Source: Candidatus Scatomonas merdavium
GTDB lineage: Bacteria; Bacillota; Clostridia; Lachnospirales; Lachnospiraceae
NCBI GenBank assembly: GCA_018716575.1
Contig: DVJR01000040.1
Location: 1 to 37,913, forward strand
DNA: 37,913 nucleotides
Direction of reading: 5' to 3'
The stretch's first letter is position 1; each line of letters starts with the position of its first letter. The notes beneath the pieces were generated by a model, which did no database searches, was not told where the DNA came from, and worked only from the letters and a program-made list of their open reading frames with translations. Shown here in pieces: positions 9,172 through 17,574 of the stretch. Made by a program: the position numbers and the translations under genes.

Positions 9172-9218
9172 CCCTTTTCGTCCTTTCTGTCTCCGTATTT
9201 CCCCGTTTCTCAGTTGTG

Positions 9219-10208
9219 TCACTGCCGAAGCGCCCTGTACAGCTCGTCCGCCTGAGGCCTGTCCAGGTAGCGAATCTCTCCGTTATTCCGCAGAATCCGC
9301 GCCTTCTCGCCCGTCGTTTTCCCCACAACAGTTCCATGAATGCCCGCCTGCTCCAGCTTCTCCACCACAGCGTGTCCGTCGTCCGCTACGATCAGCATGG
9401 AACCGCTGGACATAATCTGGTAGGGATTCACCCCGAAAAATTCGCAGATTTCCACTGTCTCCTGCCGGAGCGGGATAGCCCGGAGATCGCACTCCAGCCC
9501 TACGCCTCCGGCTTCCGCAATTTCCCACAGCGCGCCGAATACGCCCCCTTCTGTAATGTCATGCATGGCCGTTACTCCCGCCTCTATGGCCGCCCTGGCA
9601 TCGGGCACCACGGACAGATACCTGATAAATTCTCCCGCTGTCCTGATAAAATCCGGAGAAAACCGGGTCAGAAGCCGTTCTTCTCTTTCTCTGGCCAGAA
9701 TTGCCGTGGCTTCCAGGCCGATCCACTTGCTGATAACGATATCCTGCCCCGGATGTATCCGATCCGGAGACAAAATTTTTTCCTTCTGTACTTTTCCCAC
9801 GCCCGTCACAGAGATCAGCGGCTGCTTTACCACATCCGTTACCTCCGTGTGGCCGCCGAAAATCTCCATATTCAGCTCCTGACAGACATTTTCCGCCTCC
9901 TGCACCATTTTCCGGATCTCCGGCTCTTCCACATCCTCCGGCAGCAGCACGGTCAGCATAACGCCTACAGGCTCCGCTCCGGACGCCGCCAGATCATTTG
10001 CCGTAATGTGTATGCAGTGGCTTCCGATATCCTTCACCGTCCCGGTAATAGGGTCTGAGGACATGACCAGCACCTCTCCCGGGGAAGTCTCAAGAGCGGC
10101 GCAGTCCACGCCCACCGCAGGCCCTGTCAGAATCTCCTTTCTCCTGTGTTTTACCTGTTTAATCACAGACCGGACCAGCACCGGCTCCGGCAGTTTTCCA
10201 ATCTTCAT
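9219..10208 (-). CDS. AIR synthase-like / HypE-like ATP-binding protein
   Basis: The 329-aa protein belongs to the PurM/HypE/SelD/ThiL superfamily of ATP-dependent enzymes. The N-terminal AIRS domain shows SDPITG (about 50), HITANDLAASGAEP (about 68-81) and a GGHTEVT motif. The C-terminal AIRS_C domain has AMHDITEGGVFGALWEIA. It resembles stand-alone HypE-like proteins common in Clostridia. No hydrogenase or hyp genes are nearby, so a hydrogenase-maturation role is not supported here and its substrate is unknown. It sits between the VanW gene (63 bp) and trmL (47 bp). Confidence 0.85.
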   Translation of the reverse strand: MKIGKLPEPVLVRSVIKQVKHRRKEILTGPAVGVDCAALETSPGEVLVMSSDPITGTVKDIGSHCIHITANDLAASGAEPVGVMLTVLLPEDVEEPEIRKMVQEAENVCQELNMEIFGGHTEVTDVVKQPLISVTGVGKVQKEKILSPDRIHPGQDIVISKWIGLEATAILAREREERLLTRFSPDFIRTAGEFIRYLSVVPDARAAIEAGVTAMHDITEGGVFGALWEIAEAGGVGLECDLRAIPLRQETVEICEFFGVNPYQIMSSGSMLIVADDGHAVVEKLEQAGIHGTVVGKTTGEKARILRNNGEIRYLDRPQADELYRALRQ

Positions 10209-10271
10209 TCCGCTATTCCGTCTCTTTCTGTCACTTTCTTTTTCTGAGGCCGCAGCCTTTAAAATATGGCT

Positions 10272-11729
10272 CTATTCCGATGGCGCCTGTCCGTTCGGAT
10301 ACTGGCTGATGGCCTGGTATACCTGATTCAGATCTCCTGTGGCCGCCGCCGCTGAAATGGCCGAAACCGCCTCCGCGCCGGCGCCGCCGGTACCCACCGT
10401 ATAGGTCCGGGGCGACATCTGATATTCACTGGAGTTGATCTGTTCCCTGGACTGCTCCTCGCCGTTCACATAGACAATCTTCCACAGCCGGGCCGAGCTG
10501 CCGGTATGGCCGGAGGATGTCTCCGTGACGCTTCCGTAAGACGCAGAAGAATCCAGCGTAATGGTCGTAGTCGGTTCTGTGGTAGACAGCGTCTCGCTTT
10601 CAAACTCCACCGTTCTGGACGGATCCCTGGTCTCATGACCATAGATGGCAAAGGCCACCTCCCCGTCTCCGGCAGACGCCTCTATGTAAATCGGAGCGTC
10701 CGTATTATTTACAAATTTGAAATCCTTCACGCCTTCTGCAATAGCTGCATCCATGGAGGGCTTCACATAGCTGACCGTCATGGAATGGCTGTACCGTTCC
10801 GTCACCTCCAGCTCGGAACGCAGCACCGCCAGATACAGGGTAGTCGATACCTGGCAGATACCGCCGCCATAGCTGTCCACCACGCTTCCCATCTCATAGG
10901 AGGCCGCCGGAAGATACCCTTCTTCCGCTGTAAAAGGCGCCATGGTATCTCCCACAGAAAGCTCCTCGCCCGGATAGAGCACGATGCCGTTCAGCCTGGA
11001 CGCGCCTACAGATATATTCGTACTCCGGTTGGTATTCCAGGTTCCATATTCCGTACTGCTTTCTCCAAGCACATCCTGTACAAGAGCCAGCTGTTCCTCA
11101 TCCCCCTGCGCTTCCACCACATCCGTAGCAGCGCTGACGCCTCCCTGGCCCCCGTGCCATTCTGATTCCATGTATTCCACAGTTTTCGAAACGGTATCCT
11201 CCACCCTGACAGATACTCCGTCCTGCCTGGGTGTTATGGAGAAGGTTCCGTCCTCGCCCCTCACCAGTCCCATATCCACAGCATCGCAATTCAGGGGCAC
11301 ACATTTTTCCTCCACCACACTCCGCACCGCATCCGCGGAAACGGTCAGATTCAGTTCCAGAACCAGCGGCCCGTTCTTTTCCACGTACCGCTCCATCCGA
11401 AACCTCTGCAGTACATTCCCCTGTCGTCCGGCAGACAGCGCCTGCTGTATTACCTCCGGATTGGAATAGCCAAGCCCCAGCTCCCCTGCTGTGACCGATA
11501 CAGATCTGTCATTCACATAGAACACTATCGTATCCTGCTGCAGACGGGCCATTTTCTCACTGACCGCCTGACTGATCTCTTCCTCCGTCATACCCGATAC
11601 ATTCACATCTTCAATGTATACGCCCTCTGCCGCCACAGGCGTATCCTCCGCGGACACGCGTCCCGGAAAAAACAGAAGGCAGAGAAAAAACAGAGCCAGG
11701 CTTCCCAATGTCCATTTCACACTTTTCAT
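10272..11729 (-). CDS. VanW family protein with PG-binding-like repeat region
   Basis: The 485-aa protein is probably exported. It has a signal peptide (about 1-24, ending in SA before ED), an N-terminal PG_binding_4-like region (about 60-210) and a VanW domain (about 225-360) with LYPGEELSVGD, YGGGICQVSTTLY and FKFVNNTDAPIYI. A Ser/Thr-rich C-terminus follows. VanW proteins occur in vancomycin clusters but most, like this one, lie outside them and have no assigned reaction; a cell-wall role is likely. I choose the ATG at 11729, 7 bases after AGG; a GTG at 11735 is in frame. It follows the 31-aa miniprotein by 13 bp. No van resistance genes are present. Confidence 0.88.
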   Translation of the reverse strand: MKSVKWTLGSLALFFLCLLFFPGRVSAEDTPVAAEGVYIEDVNVSGMTEEEISQAVSEKMARLQQDTIVFYVNDRSVSVTAGELGLGYSNPEVIQQALSAGRQGNVLQRFRMERYVEKNGPLVLELNLTVSADAVRSVVEEKCVPLNCDAVDMGLVRGEDGTFSITPRQDGVSVRVEDTVSKTVEYMESEWHGGQGGVSAATDVVEAQGDEEQLALVQDVLGESSTEYGTWNTNRSTNISVGASRLNGIVLYPGEELSVGDTMAPFTAEEGYLPAASYEMGSVVDSYGGGICQVSTTLYLAVLRSELEVTERYSHSMTVSYVKPSMDAAIAEGVKDFKFVNNTDAPIYIEASAGDGEVAFAIYGHETRDPSRTVEFESETLSTTEPTTTITLDSSASYGSVTETSSGHTGSSARLWKIVYVNGEEQSREQINSSEYQMSPRTYTVGTGGAGAEAVSAISAAAATGDLNQVYQAISQYPNGQAPSE

Positions 11730-11742
11730 ACGCACACCTGCC

Positions 11743-11838
11743 TTACCGGGCCAGCTGCAGAATCAGCGGCAGAACCATCATCAGAACCAGCACGATGGCA
11801 ATTACGGCAGTTACGATTTTTCGGGTCTTAGGTTTCAT
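11743..11838 (-). CDS. 31-aa single-pass membrane miniprotein
   Basis: A tiny ORF, too short for standard thresholds. It begins MKPKTRK, continues with about 20 hydrophobic residues (Val/Ile/Leu/Met-rich) and ends QLAR, i.e. a basic cytoplasmic start plus one helix. Its ATG lies inside the last codons of nth in another frame (11-base overlap), so translation is probably coupled to nth termination. The VanW start follows 13 bp after its stop. Size and plan resemble Prli42-type or DUF4044-type miniproteins of Firmicutes, but I cannot assign a family. An upstream in-frame start would give 62 aa but would lie wholly within nth. Confidence 0.6.
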   Translation of the reverse strand: MKPKTRKIVTAVIAIVLVLMMVLPLILQLAR

Positions 11839-12475
11839 TCCGACGTTTCCTTTCCTGATATTCCACGCAATATTTCTGAAGAAAACATTCTTCACATTTC
11901 GGACTTCTGGCAAAACAGATCTGCCGCCCAAAGGTAATAATCTGTATGTTATAGAGAATCCAGTGATCTTTCGGGAGCACCTTCATCAGCTCATACTCCA
12001 CCTTCTCCGGATCCGTCTCCTCTGTGAATCCCAGACGCCGGGAAATACGCTTCACATGAGTATCCACCACAATACTGGGATCGTGATAGATATTTCCGCG
12101 GATTACGTTGGCCGTCTTGCGCCCGACGCCAGGCAGCGCCGTCAGCTCTTCCAGCCTGCGGGGTACTTCTCCGCCATATTGTTCACAGATCGCCTTCGCG
12201 CATCCGATGATATTTTTCGCCTTATTATGATAAAAGCCCGTGGGTTTAATGTCCTGCTCCAGCTCTTTCAGATCCGCCCCGGCAAAGGCCTGCATATCCG
12301 GATATTTCTGAAACAGACTTTCTGTCACAATATTGACCCTGGCGTCAGTGCACTGTGCGCTCAGGATCGTGGCGATCAGCAGCTGTCCGGGATTTTCATG
12401 ATTCAGATAACAGACGTACTCCGTCCCGTAATGTTCATCCAGCAGAGCCAGGATTTCTCCCGTCCTCTTCTTCAT
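11828..12475 (-). CDS. nth: Endonuclease III (bifunctional DNA glycosylase/AP lyase)
   Basis: Base-excision repair enzyme that removes oxidised pyrimidines and cleaves the AP site. At 215 aa it aligns almost without gaps to E. coli Nth: helix-hairpin-helix LPGVGRKTANVI with catalytic Lys120, Asp138 in VVDTHVKR, and a [4Fe-4S] cluster formed by Cys187, 194, 197 and 203 (CX6CX2CX5C). AGGAGGTG sits 7-8 bases before the ATG. It overlaps the DUF4080 radical SAM gene upstream by 41 bp and the miniprotein ORF downstream by 11 bp, so expression is tightly tied to both. Confidence 0.97.
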   Translation of the reverse strand: MKKRTGEILALLDEHYGTEYVCYLNHENPGQLLIATILSAQCTDARVNIVTESLFQKYPDMQAFAGADLKELEQDIKPTGFYHNKAKNIIGCAKAICEQYGGEVPRRLEELTALPGVGRKTANVIRGNIYHDPSIVVDTHVKRISRRLGFTEETDPEKVEYELMKVLPKDHWILYNIQIITFGRQICFARSPKCEECFLQKYCVEYQERKRRNET

Positions 12476-14240
12476 CTGTCGTCACCTCCTGGGTAATATC
12501 CGTAATCCGCGCCGCACCGTTTAAAGGATCACGGCAGGAATAATCAAATAATAGCACACAAAAGCCCTCCTGTCCAACAGCAGGCAGCCCCTTTGGAAAC
12601 ACCTCCGCATGTGTCACAGAACGAAGCTGCTTCCAGTCCAGCTCCGGATACCCCGGCAGGTACCGCCGCTCCTTTTCCTCACGCCGGTAAAACCGCCGCA
12701 GCATGTCGTTCCAGGGTTTCTGATCGTCAGCCCAGTCCGGCCGGCTCTTCAGATTCTCCCGTGCATACAGATCATACATCATACAGGAGCAAAATGCCCT
12801 CTCATTCCCCTCCTGCTCCCGGATAAATTCCAGCAGAATCTCATACCTCCGGAGCCTGCTGTGGGAAAGCTCCAGATACCCTTTTTTCTCATAAAAAAAT
12901 CCAAGGGCCTCATACATGGAAAAAGCGTCCGGAAACAGCTTCTCCAGTTCCCGTATCGTCGCACAAAACTGTCCGCTGTTATAGTAAACTTCCACCATTT
13001 CTTCCACCAGCTTCAGCTTCAGCACCTCTCCATAGGACAGCCATCTGGTGGACAGCACCTCATAAGGCGCCTCCGCCTTCCACACACAGTCATATTCCGC
13101 CGCCTGATACCGCATATCCGTCCCACGCAGCACTTTCAGAAAACCCAGCTGCAGCTGCTGGGGCTGCAGGGCATATACCTGCGCAAAAGACTGCCGGAAG
13201 CTCTCATAATTTTCCCAGGGAAGCCCGGCTATCAGATCCAGATGCTGATGTATATTATTCCCGGCGCTGACTGCGCGCACACTGTCCGCGATTTTCCGAA
13301 AATCTGCCGTACGACGAATTTCCTTCAGCGTCCTCCCGTTGACAGACTGCACGCCGATCTCCAGCTGAACCAGCCCCGGGCGCATCCGGCTCAAAAGCTC
13401 CAGCTCTTCCCGCTCCAGCAGATCAGCCCCGATCTCAAAATGAAAATTCGTATATCCGTTATCATGCTCCAGCAAATACTGCCAGACAGCCATGGTGTGA
13501 TCTCTCCTGCAGTTAAAAGTCCGGTCTACGAACTTCACCTGCGGCACCCGGGCATCCAGGAACACCTGCAGTTCCCGGCAGACCCGCTCCGTACTCCGGA
13601 ACCGCAGCTTTCTTTCCACGGACGACAGACAGTATATGCAGGAAAACGGACAGCCACGGCTGGATTCATAATAAATAATCCGGTTCCGGAAATCTTCCGG
13701 CTTTTCATAAGGAAAAGGCAGCTCATCCAAATCTGCCGGCTCCCGCTCTCCTGTCTCCCGCAGGGTGCCGTCCGCACTCCTCCAGGTAATACCGGCTATC
13801 TTTTCCAGCCTCCGGTCCCGCTTTTCTTCTTTTCGGAAAAGCTCCTCTCCCCGTCCGTTCCAGAAGGCACAGAGTTCCGAAAATGTTTCTTCACCTTCGC
13901 CCCGCATAATACCATCTGCAAAATCATACCGCTCCAGCAGAGCGGCGCTTTCATAAGATACTTCCGGTCCTCCCAGCCAGATCTCCGTCTCCGGACAAAT
14001 ACGCCTGTAGTTCCGAAGCAGGCGGCAGACAGGCAAAACATTCCATATATATACGGAAACCGCCAGCACATCGGGTCTTTCCCGATACAGTGCCCGCAGA
14101 ATCTCATCTTCTCTCTGATTCACCGTAAATTCCAGAAGCTCAGTCGAAAATCCCTGCCGGGCCGCACAGGCCCGCAGGGAATATACCGCCGGATTCGAAT
14201 GAATATATTTGGCATTCAGCGCCAGCAGCAGAATCTTCAT
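12435..14240 (-). CDS. B12-binding radical SAM protein with DUF4080 domain
   Basis: The 601-aa protein has an N-terminal cobalamin-binding-like Rossmann domain (about 1-130, beginning MKILLLALNAKYIHSN), a radical SAM core (about 185-400) with the CX3CX2C cluster C197/C201/C204 in SSRGCPFSCIYC, and a C-terminal DUF4080 region. The N-terminal domain lacks an obvious DxHxxG, so cobalamin may be bound base-off or not at all. Substrate is unknown. Its ATG overlaps the sugar kinase stop by 4 bp (ATGA) and its end overlaps nth by 41 bp, making it part of a tight operon whose logic is unclear. Confidence 0.88.
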   Translation of the reverse strand: MKILLLALNAKYIHSNPAVYSLRACAARQGFSTELLEFTVNQREDEILRALYRERPDVLAVSVYIWNVLPVCRLLRNYRRICPETEIWLGGPEVSYESAALLERYDFADGIMRGEGEETFSELCAFWNGRGEELFRKEEKRDRRLEKIAGITWRSADGTLRETGEREPADLDELPFPYEKPEDFRNRIIYYESSRGCPFSCIYCLSSVERKLRFRSTERVCRELQVFLDARVPQVKFVDRTFNCRRDHTMAVWQYLLEHDNGYTNFHFEIGADLLEREELELLSRMRPGLVQLEIGVQSVNGRTLKEIRRTADFRKIADSVRAVSAGNNIHQHLDLIAGLPWENYESFRQSFAQVYALQPQQLQLGFLKVLRGTDMRYQAAEYDCVWKAEAPYEVLSTRWLSYGEVLKLKLVEEMVEVYYNSGQFCATIRELEKLFPDAFSMYEALGFFYEKKGYLELSHSRLRRYEILLEFIREQEGNERAFCSCMMYDLYARENLKSRPDWADDQKPWNDMLRRFYRREEKERRYLPGYPELDWKQLRSVTHAEVFPKGLPAVGQEGFCVLLFDYSCRDPLNGAARITDITQEVTTDEEEDGRNPGSAG

Positions 14241-15181
14241 AGTTCCTTCCGGACTTCCTCCAGAGAAGGCATGGCCGGAATTCCGCCCCTTCTCTCCACA
14301 CAGAGCCCGGCTACCGTGTTGGCAAACCGTACAAAATCAACTCCCTGTTCTTCCGTCAGCTCCTCCGGCTTCACTCCGGACTGAGCAAAATTGTACAGGA
14401 TACCACCCCAGAAGGAGTCGCCCGCTCCGGTGGTATCTACCACCTGCCTGGGACGTCCCTTGGCGCGCACCGTAAAGTTCCTGGTCCGCAGCAGGGCTCC
14501 CTCTCCGCCCAGCGTCACTACGGCGCAGGATACTCCCTGACGGATCAGCTCTCCGGCCGCTTCTTCCGGATCCTCATATCCGGTCAGAAGCTCTGTTTCC
14601 TCATCGGAAATTTTCATAATATCTGTGTAAGGAATCACAGAACGCATCTGCTCTTCAGCCGCCTCTCTGCTCTTCCACAGCAGAGGCCGGTAATTGGGAT
14701 CATAGGAAATCAGCGCCCCGGCCTTTTTGGCCTCCTGCAGCGCATAGAAGGTAGCGCTTCTGGCCGGCTCATCCGTCAGTGACAGGGAACCACAGTGGAA
14801 AATCCGCGTATTCCGCAAAAGGTCCGTCCGCACCTCCTCTTCTCGAAGCTGCGTATCCGCTCCCGGCTTCCGGGCAAAGGAAAAGCTACGCTCCCCGTTT
14901 TTCAGAGCCACAAAAGCCAGGGTAGTGAAATAATCGTCATCCACGATCAGGCCAGAAGCGTCAATCCCGCACTCCTCCAGCGTTTCCTTCAGAAGCCTGC
15001 CGTGCATGTCATTCCCCACCTTGCCGATAAAGGCTGTCCTGCGTTCCAGCTTCGCCAGCGCTGCCAGCACATTGGCCGGCGCACCTCCGGGATTCTGCTC
15101 AAAGAGAGCTCTTCCCCCTTCGCTGCTCCCGTAAGGAGTAAAATCAATCAGGATTTCTCCCAAAGCCACAACATCAAACAT
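14237..15181 (-). CDS. PfkB-family sugar kinase, fructokinase-like
   Basis: ATP-dependent cytoplasmic kinase, 314 aa. Hallmarks are the N-terminal ALGEILIDF strand, the GGAPANVLAALAKL substrate-binding glycine motif, GKVGNDMHG, and the C-terminal VDTTGAGDSFWGG motif with the catalytic Asp. The overall pattern (FEQNPGGAPANV) is that of bacterial ScrK/fructokinase, so fructose is the best guess. This could supply fructose-6-phosphate from the sucrose locus 16 kb away, though it is not adjacent. It heads the seven-gene operon, overlapping the radical SAM gene by 4 bp. A TATGAT-like -10 is visible near 15255-15265 without a clear -35. Confidence 0.88.
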   Translation of the reverse strand: MFDVVALGEILIDFTPYGSSEGGRALFEQNPGGAPANVLAALAKLERRTAFIGKVGNDMHGRLLKETLEECGIDASGLIVDDDYFTTLAFVALKNGERSFSFARKPGADTQLREEEVRTDLLRNTRIFHCGSLSLTDEPARSATFYALQEAKKAGALISYDPNYRPLLWKSREAAEEQMRSVIPYTDIMKISDEETELLTGYEDPEEAAGELIRQGVSCAVVTLGGEGALLRTRNFTVRAKGRPRQVVDTTGAGDSFWGGILYNFAQSGVKPEELTEEQGVDFVRFANTVAGLCVERRGGIPAMPSLEEVRKEL

Positions 15182-15366
15182 CTTTTTTCCTCCTCTGTTC
15201 CGGCAGCCCTCTCGCCCGCCGTTTTTTCATCTGAAAACAGATCTGATACCTTCGTCTATCATATCATAAATACCCCGCGCTATCCATAGTTTTTCTTTCC
15301 TATTCGAAGGACCGCCTGCAAACTTTCCCGGCAGGGAAAATCTCCGTCAGAGCATTTCCGACACTC

Positions 15367-15397
15367 AAAAAGGGGAACTGCATACGCAGCACCCCTT
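15367..15397 (-). terminator. Intrinsic terminator after tRNA-Phe
   Basis: On the minus strand, AAGGGG and CCCCTT arms enclose an inner CTGC/GCAG stem with a GTAT loop, followed by a run of Ts. It lies about 10 bases after the tRNA 3' end, separating it from the fructokinase operon. Confidence 0.85.
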
Positions 15398-15407
15398 CTT
15401 CCGTATA

Positions 15408-15480
<73 letters not shown>

Positions 15481-15500
15481 CGGCTTCTTAAACCGTCCTC

Positions 15501-15529
15501 ATCTTACCATACCGCCCGGGAAATTTCAA
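15501..15529 (-). promoter_or_regulatory. Sigma-A promoter of tRNA-Phe
   Basis: TTGAAA (15524-15529) and TAAGAT (15501-15506) with exactly 17 bp between. The -35 overlaps the stop codon of the HAD phosphatase gene, so the tRNA promoter is embedded in that gene's end. Confidence 0.82.
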
Positions 15530-16350
15530 CCCAAATTTTCTCCGTTTAACATCTTTTCTATCACATAGGCGACGCCGTCTTCTTCGTTGGAAGGAGCTAC
15601 ATAATCAGCTACCGCCTTTACAGCCGCCTGTCCGTTTTCCATCGCTACGCCAAAACCGGCCAGCATGATCATGGATTTGTCATTATAGCCGTCTCCGAAG
15701 GCCATCATATCCTCCGTCCCCATGCCGGTCAGCTCCAGCAGGCGCCGAAGCGACTTCGCCTTGTCAATCCCTTCCGGCATAATCTCCAGGAAATACGGTT
15801 CAGACCGGTACACGCTTAAATGTTTCCCGATCCGCGCCTGCACCTTTTTTTCCACTTCTGCCAGATAACCGCCTCTTTCCAGCATCATGCATTTAACTAC
15901 CGGAAAATCCACATCTCTGATAAAATCCTCCAGCTTTTTCACTTTCATCTTCGTGCAGATTACTTCCTTCTGCACATAGATATTATCTGGTGTCTCCGTA
16001 CAGATACAGTCACCCTGATAAGTCAGAATAGAGGTCTTATATTCCCGTGCCATGGAAGCCAGCAGAGCCGGTATGCCCGGGGGAAGTTCCCGGCGAAACA
16101 GTTCCTTTCCGCTTCTGCATTCCGTAATCACCGCCCCGTTAAAGGACAGAATATAGCTCCCGTACCTGTCCAGCTCCAGTTCCTTCGCCAGTGGCCAGAC
16201 CCCGTAGGTAGGCCGTCCGGAAGCCAGTACGATCCGGCCCCCCTGCTCCTGATAGCGGAGCAGGGCAGCCTTCGTGCGGGGCGTGATTTCCTTTTTATTA
16301 TTCGTAAGGGTTCCGTCAAGGTCAAGAACCACCAGACGATACTGTTCCAT
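15526..16350 (-). CDS. Cof-type HAD-superfamily hydrolase
   Basis: The 274-aa cytoplasmic phosphatase is of the Cof/YidA type (HAD-IIB). Motif I is VVLDLDGTLTNN with nucleophile and acid/base Asp residues, motif II the Ser/Thr in LASGRP, motif III the Lys in GIDKAKSL, and motif IV GDGYNDKSMI. The C2-type cap lies between motifs II and III. Such enzymes dephosphorylate sugar phosphates, flavin or PLP with broad specificity; the substrate cannot be told here. AGGGAG precedes the ATG. The gene follows the ABC permease stop by 3 bp, so it is the last gene of the ferredoxin-ABC unit. Confidence 0.92.
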   Translation of the reverse strand: MEQYRLVVLDLDGTLTNNKKEITPRTKAALLRYQEQGGRIVLASGRPTYGVWPLAKELELDRYGSYILSFNGAVITECRSGKELFRRELPPGIPALLASMAREYKTSILTYQGDCICTETPDNIYVQKEVICTKMKVKKLEDFIRDVDFPVVKCMMLERGGYLAEVEKKVQARIGKHLSVYRSEPYFLEIMPEGIDKAKSLRRLLELTGMGTEDMMAFGDGYNDKSMIMLAGFGVAMENGQAAVKAVADYVAPSNEEDGVAYVIEKMLNGENLG

Positions 16351-16353
16351 TTT

Positions 16354-17574
16354 TTATTTCTCCCTGATTTTTTTAATCGCTGTTGACAGCTTGATGGGAT
16401 TTCCATACATCAGTGTGCCGAAGCGGAAAATCTTAGCTGCCAGCATGCCCACCAGTATGCAGCTGATCCCCAGAAGCACGGCTGAAGCCACGATCTCCCA
16501 GGGTGCCACTGCTCCCATTGCCACGCGGATCAGCATGCTGTTACTGGACGTAAATGGTATAAAGGACGTAACGCGCACCAGCATAGAATCCGGCATCATC
16601 ATTCCGTAAATGGCAATGAAAAAGGAGGCCATATAAATAATCATAATCGTACCGGAGCTTTTGCTGATATCCTCTGTCTTGGATACCAGCGCGCCCACCA
16701 TGCCAAAGACAAATGCATACAGCAGATATCCCATTACTCCAAAGAACAGGAATGTAATCCACACTGCTGTCGGAATCCGGAACAGAAAATCCAGCCCATG
16801 GCCCCAGGCGTCGGCACAGGCCTGATAGGAAAACAGCGCGCTGCCCAGAATAATTCCTGCCTGTACCACGCCGCTGATGGCCCCGGCCAGCACCTTTCCG
16901 AAAATCAGGCTGTTGCTGTTCACACTGGTCACAAGTATTTCTATAGCCCGGTTACTCTTCTCCGTAGTGACAGAAACCGCAATCATCTGTCCATAGAATA
17001 TAATCATGAAATACAGCAGAAAAATCAGCACATAGGTATACCAGTAATTCTGCGCGCTGTCTTTGCCCAGAATCATCATTTCACTTTGCATGGGCTCCGC
17101 GTAAATGCTCTCTACCACAGTGCTGTCGATCCCCTGTTCCTGCAGAGCCGCATTCCGGTAATTCCACGACAGAGCCTGCTCAAACAACGCCTGCTTATCC
17201 TCGAACATAGTTCGATTCTGCAGTACATAGGTATAGCTGCTCGCTCCGGTAATCAGAAAGCCTCCTTCTGCCTCTTCCGATTCCACAGCCTCCTCCACGG
17301 CTTCCGCGCTGTCCATAAACTCCAGGCTGCACCCCGGCATCAGGGCCGCGAACTGTTCTCTGTCCGTTATGATCCCGTTTTCGTCCGCCACTGCCAGGAC
17401 AGCAGCTTCTCCTGTCTCCTCCGTTTTCGCTGTTTCCGTCCCGCCCATGAACATGGTGGGAACTATGATGACAGCTGCGACAATTACAGCGATCAGCACC
17501 GTTGCCGTCACGAAGCCTCTGTTTTTAAAGTAATTGCCAAGCTCAAACTTCAATACAGTCCAAAACTGCTTCAT
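16354..17574 (-). CDS. ABC-2 type exporter permease (NatB-like)
   Basis: The 406-aa membrane subunit has one N-terminal helix (about 21-43), a large extracytoplasmic domain (about 44-180) and about five further helices in the C-terminal half. This is the NatB/ABC-2 plan of Na+ or drug efflux permeases. Its ATG overlaps the ATPase stop by 4 bp, so the two form one transporter. The motif ATEKSNRAIEIL-like segment (VSVTTEKSNRAIEILVTSV, about 200-218) after the second helix is typical of the family. The exported substrate is unknown. Confidence 0.9.
   Translation of the reverse strand: MKQFWTVLKFELGNYFKNRGFVTATVLIAVIVAAVIIVPTMFMGGTETAKTEETGEAAVLAVADENGIITDREQFAALMPGCSLEFMDSAEAVEEAVESEEAEGGFLITGASSYTYVLQNRTMFEDKQALFEQALSWNYRNAALQEQGIDSTVVESIYAEPMQSEMMILGKDSAQNYWYTYVLIFLLYFMIIFYGQMIAVSVTTEKSNRAIEILVTSVNSNSLIFGKVLAGAISGVVQAGIILGSALFSYQACADAWGHGLDFLFRIPTAVWITFLFFGVMGYLLYAFVFGMVGALVSKTEDISKSSGTIMIIYMASFFIAIYGMMMPDSMLVRVTSFIPFTSSNSMLIRVAMGAVAPWEIVASAVLLGISCILVGMLAAKIFRFGTLMYGNPIKLSTAIKKIREK

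Noticed and set aside
10272-11729. Vancomycin resistance determinant
   Set aside because: VanW-domain proteins are widespread outside van clusters; no ligase, VanX or VanH gene is nearby.
12609-14384. 591-aa frame on +
   Set aside because: Antisense shadow of the DUF4080 radical SAM gene; no recognisable domain.
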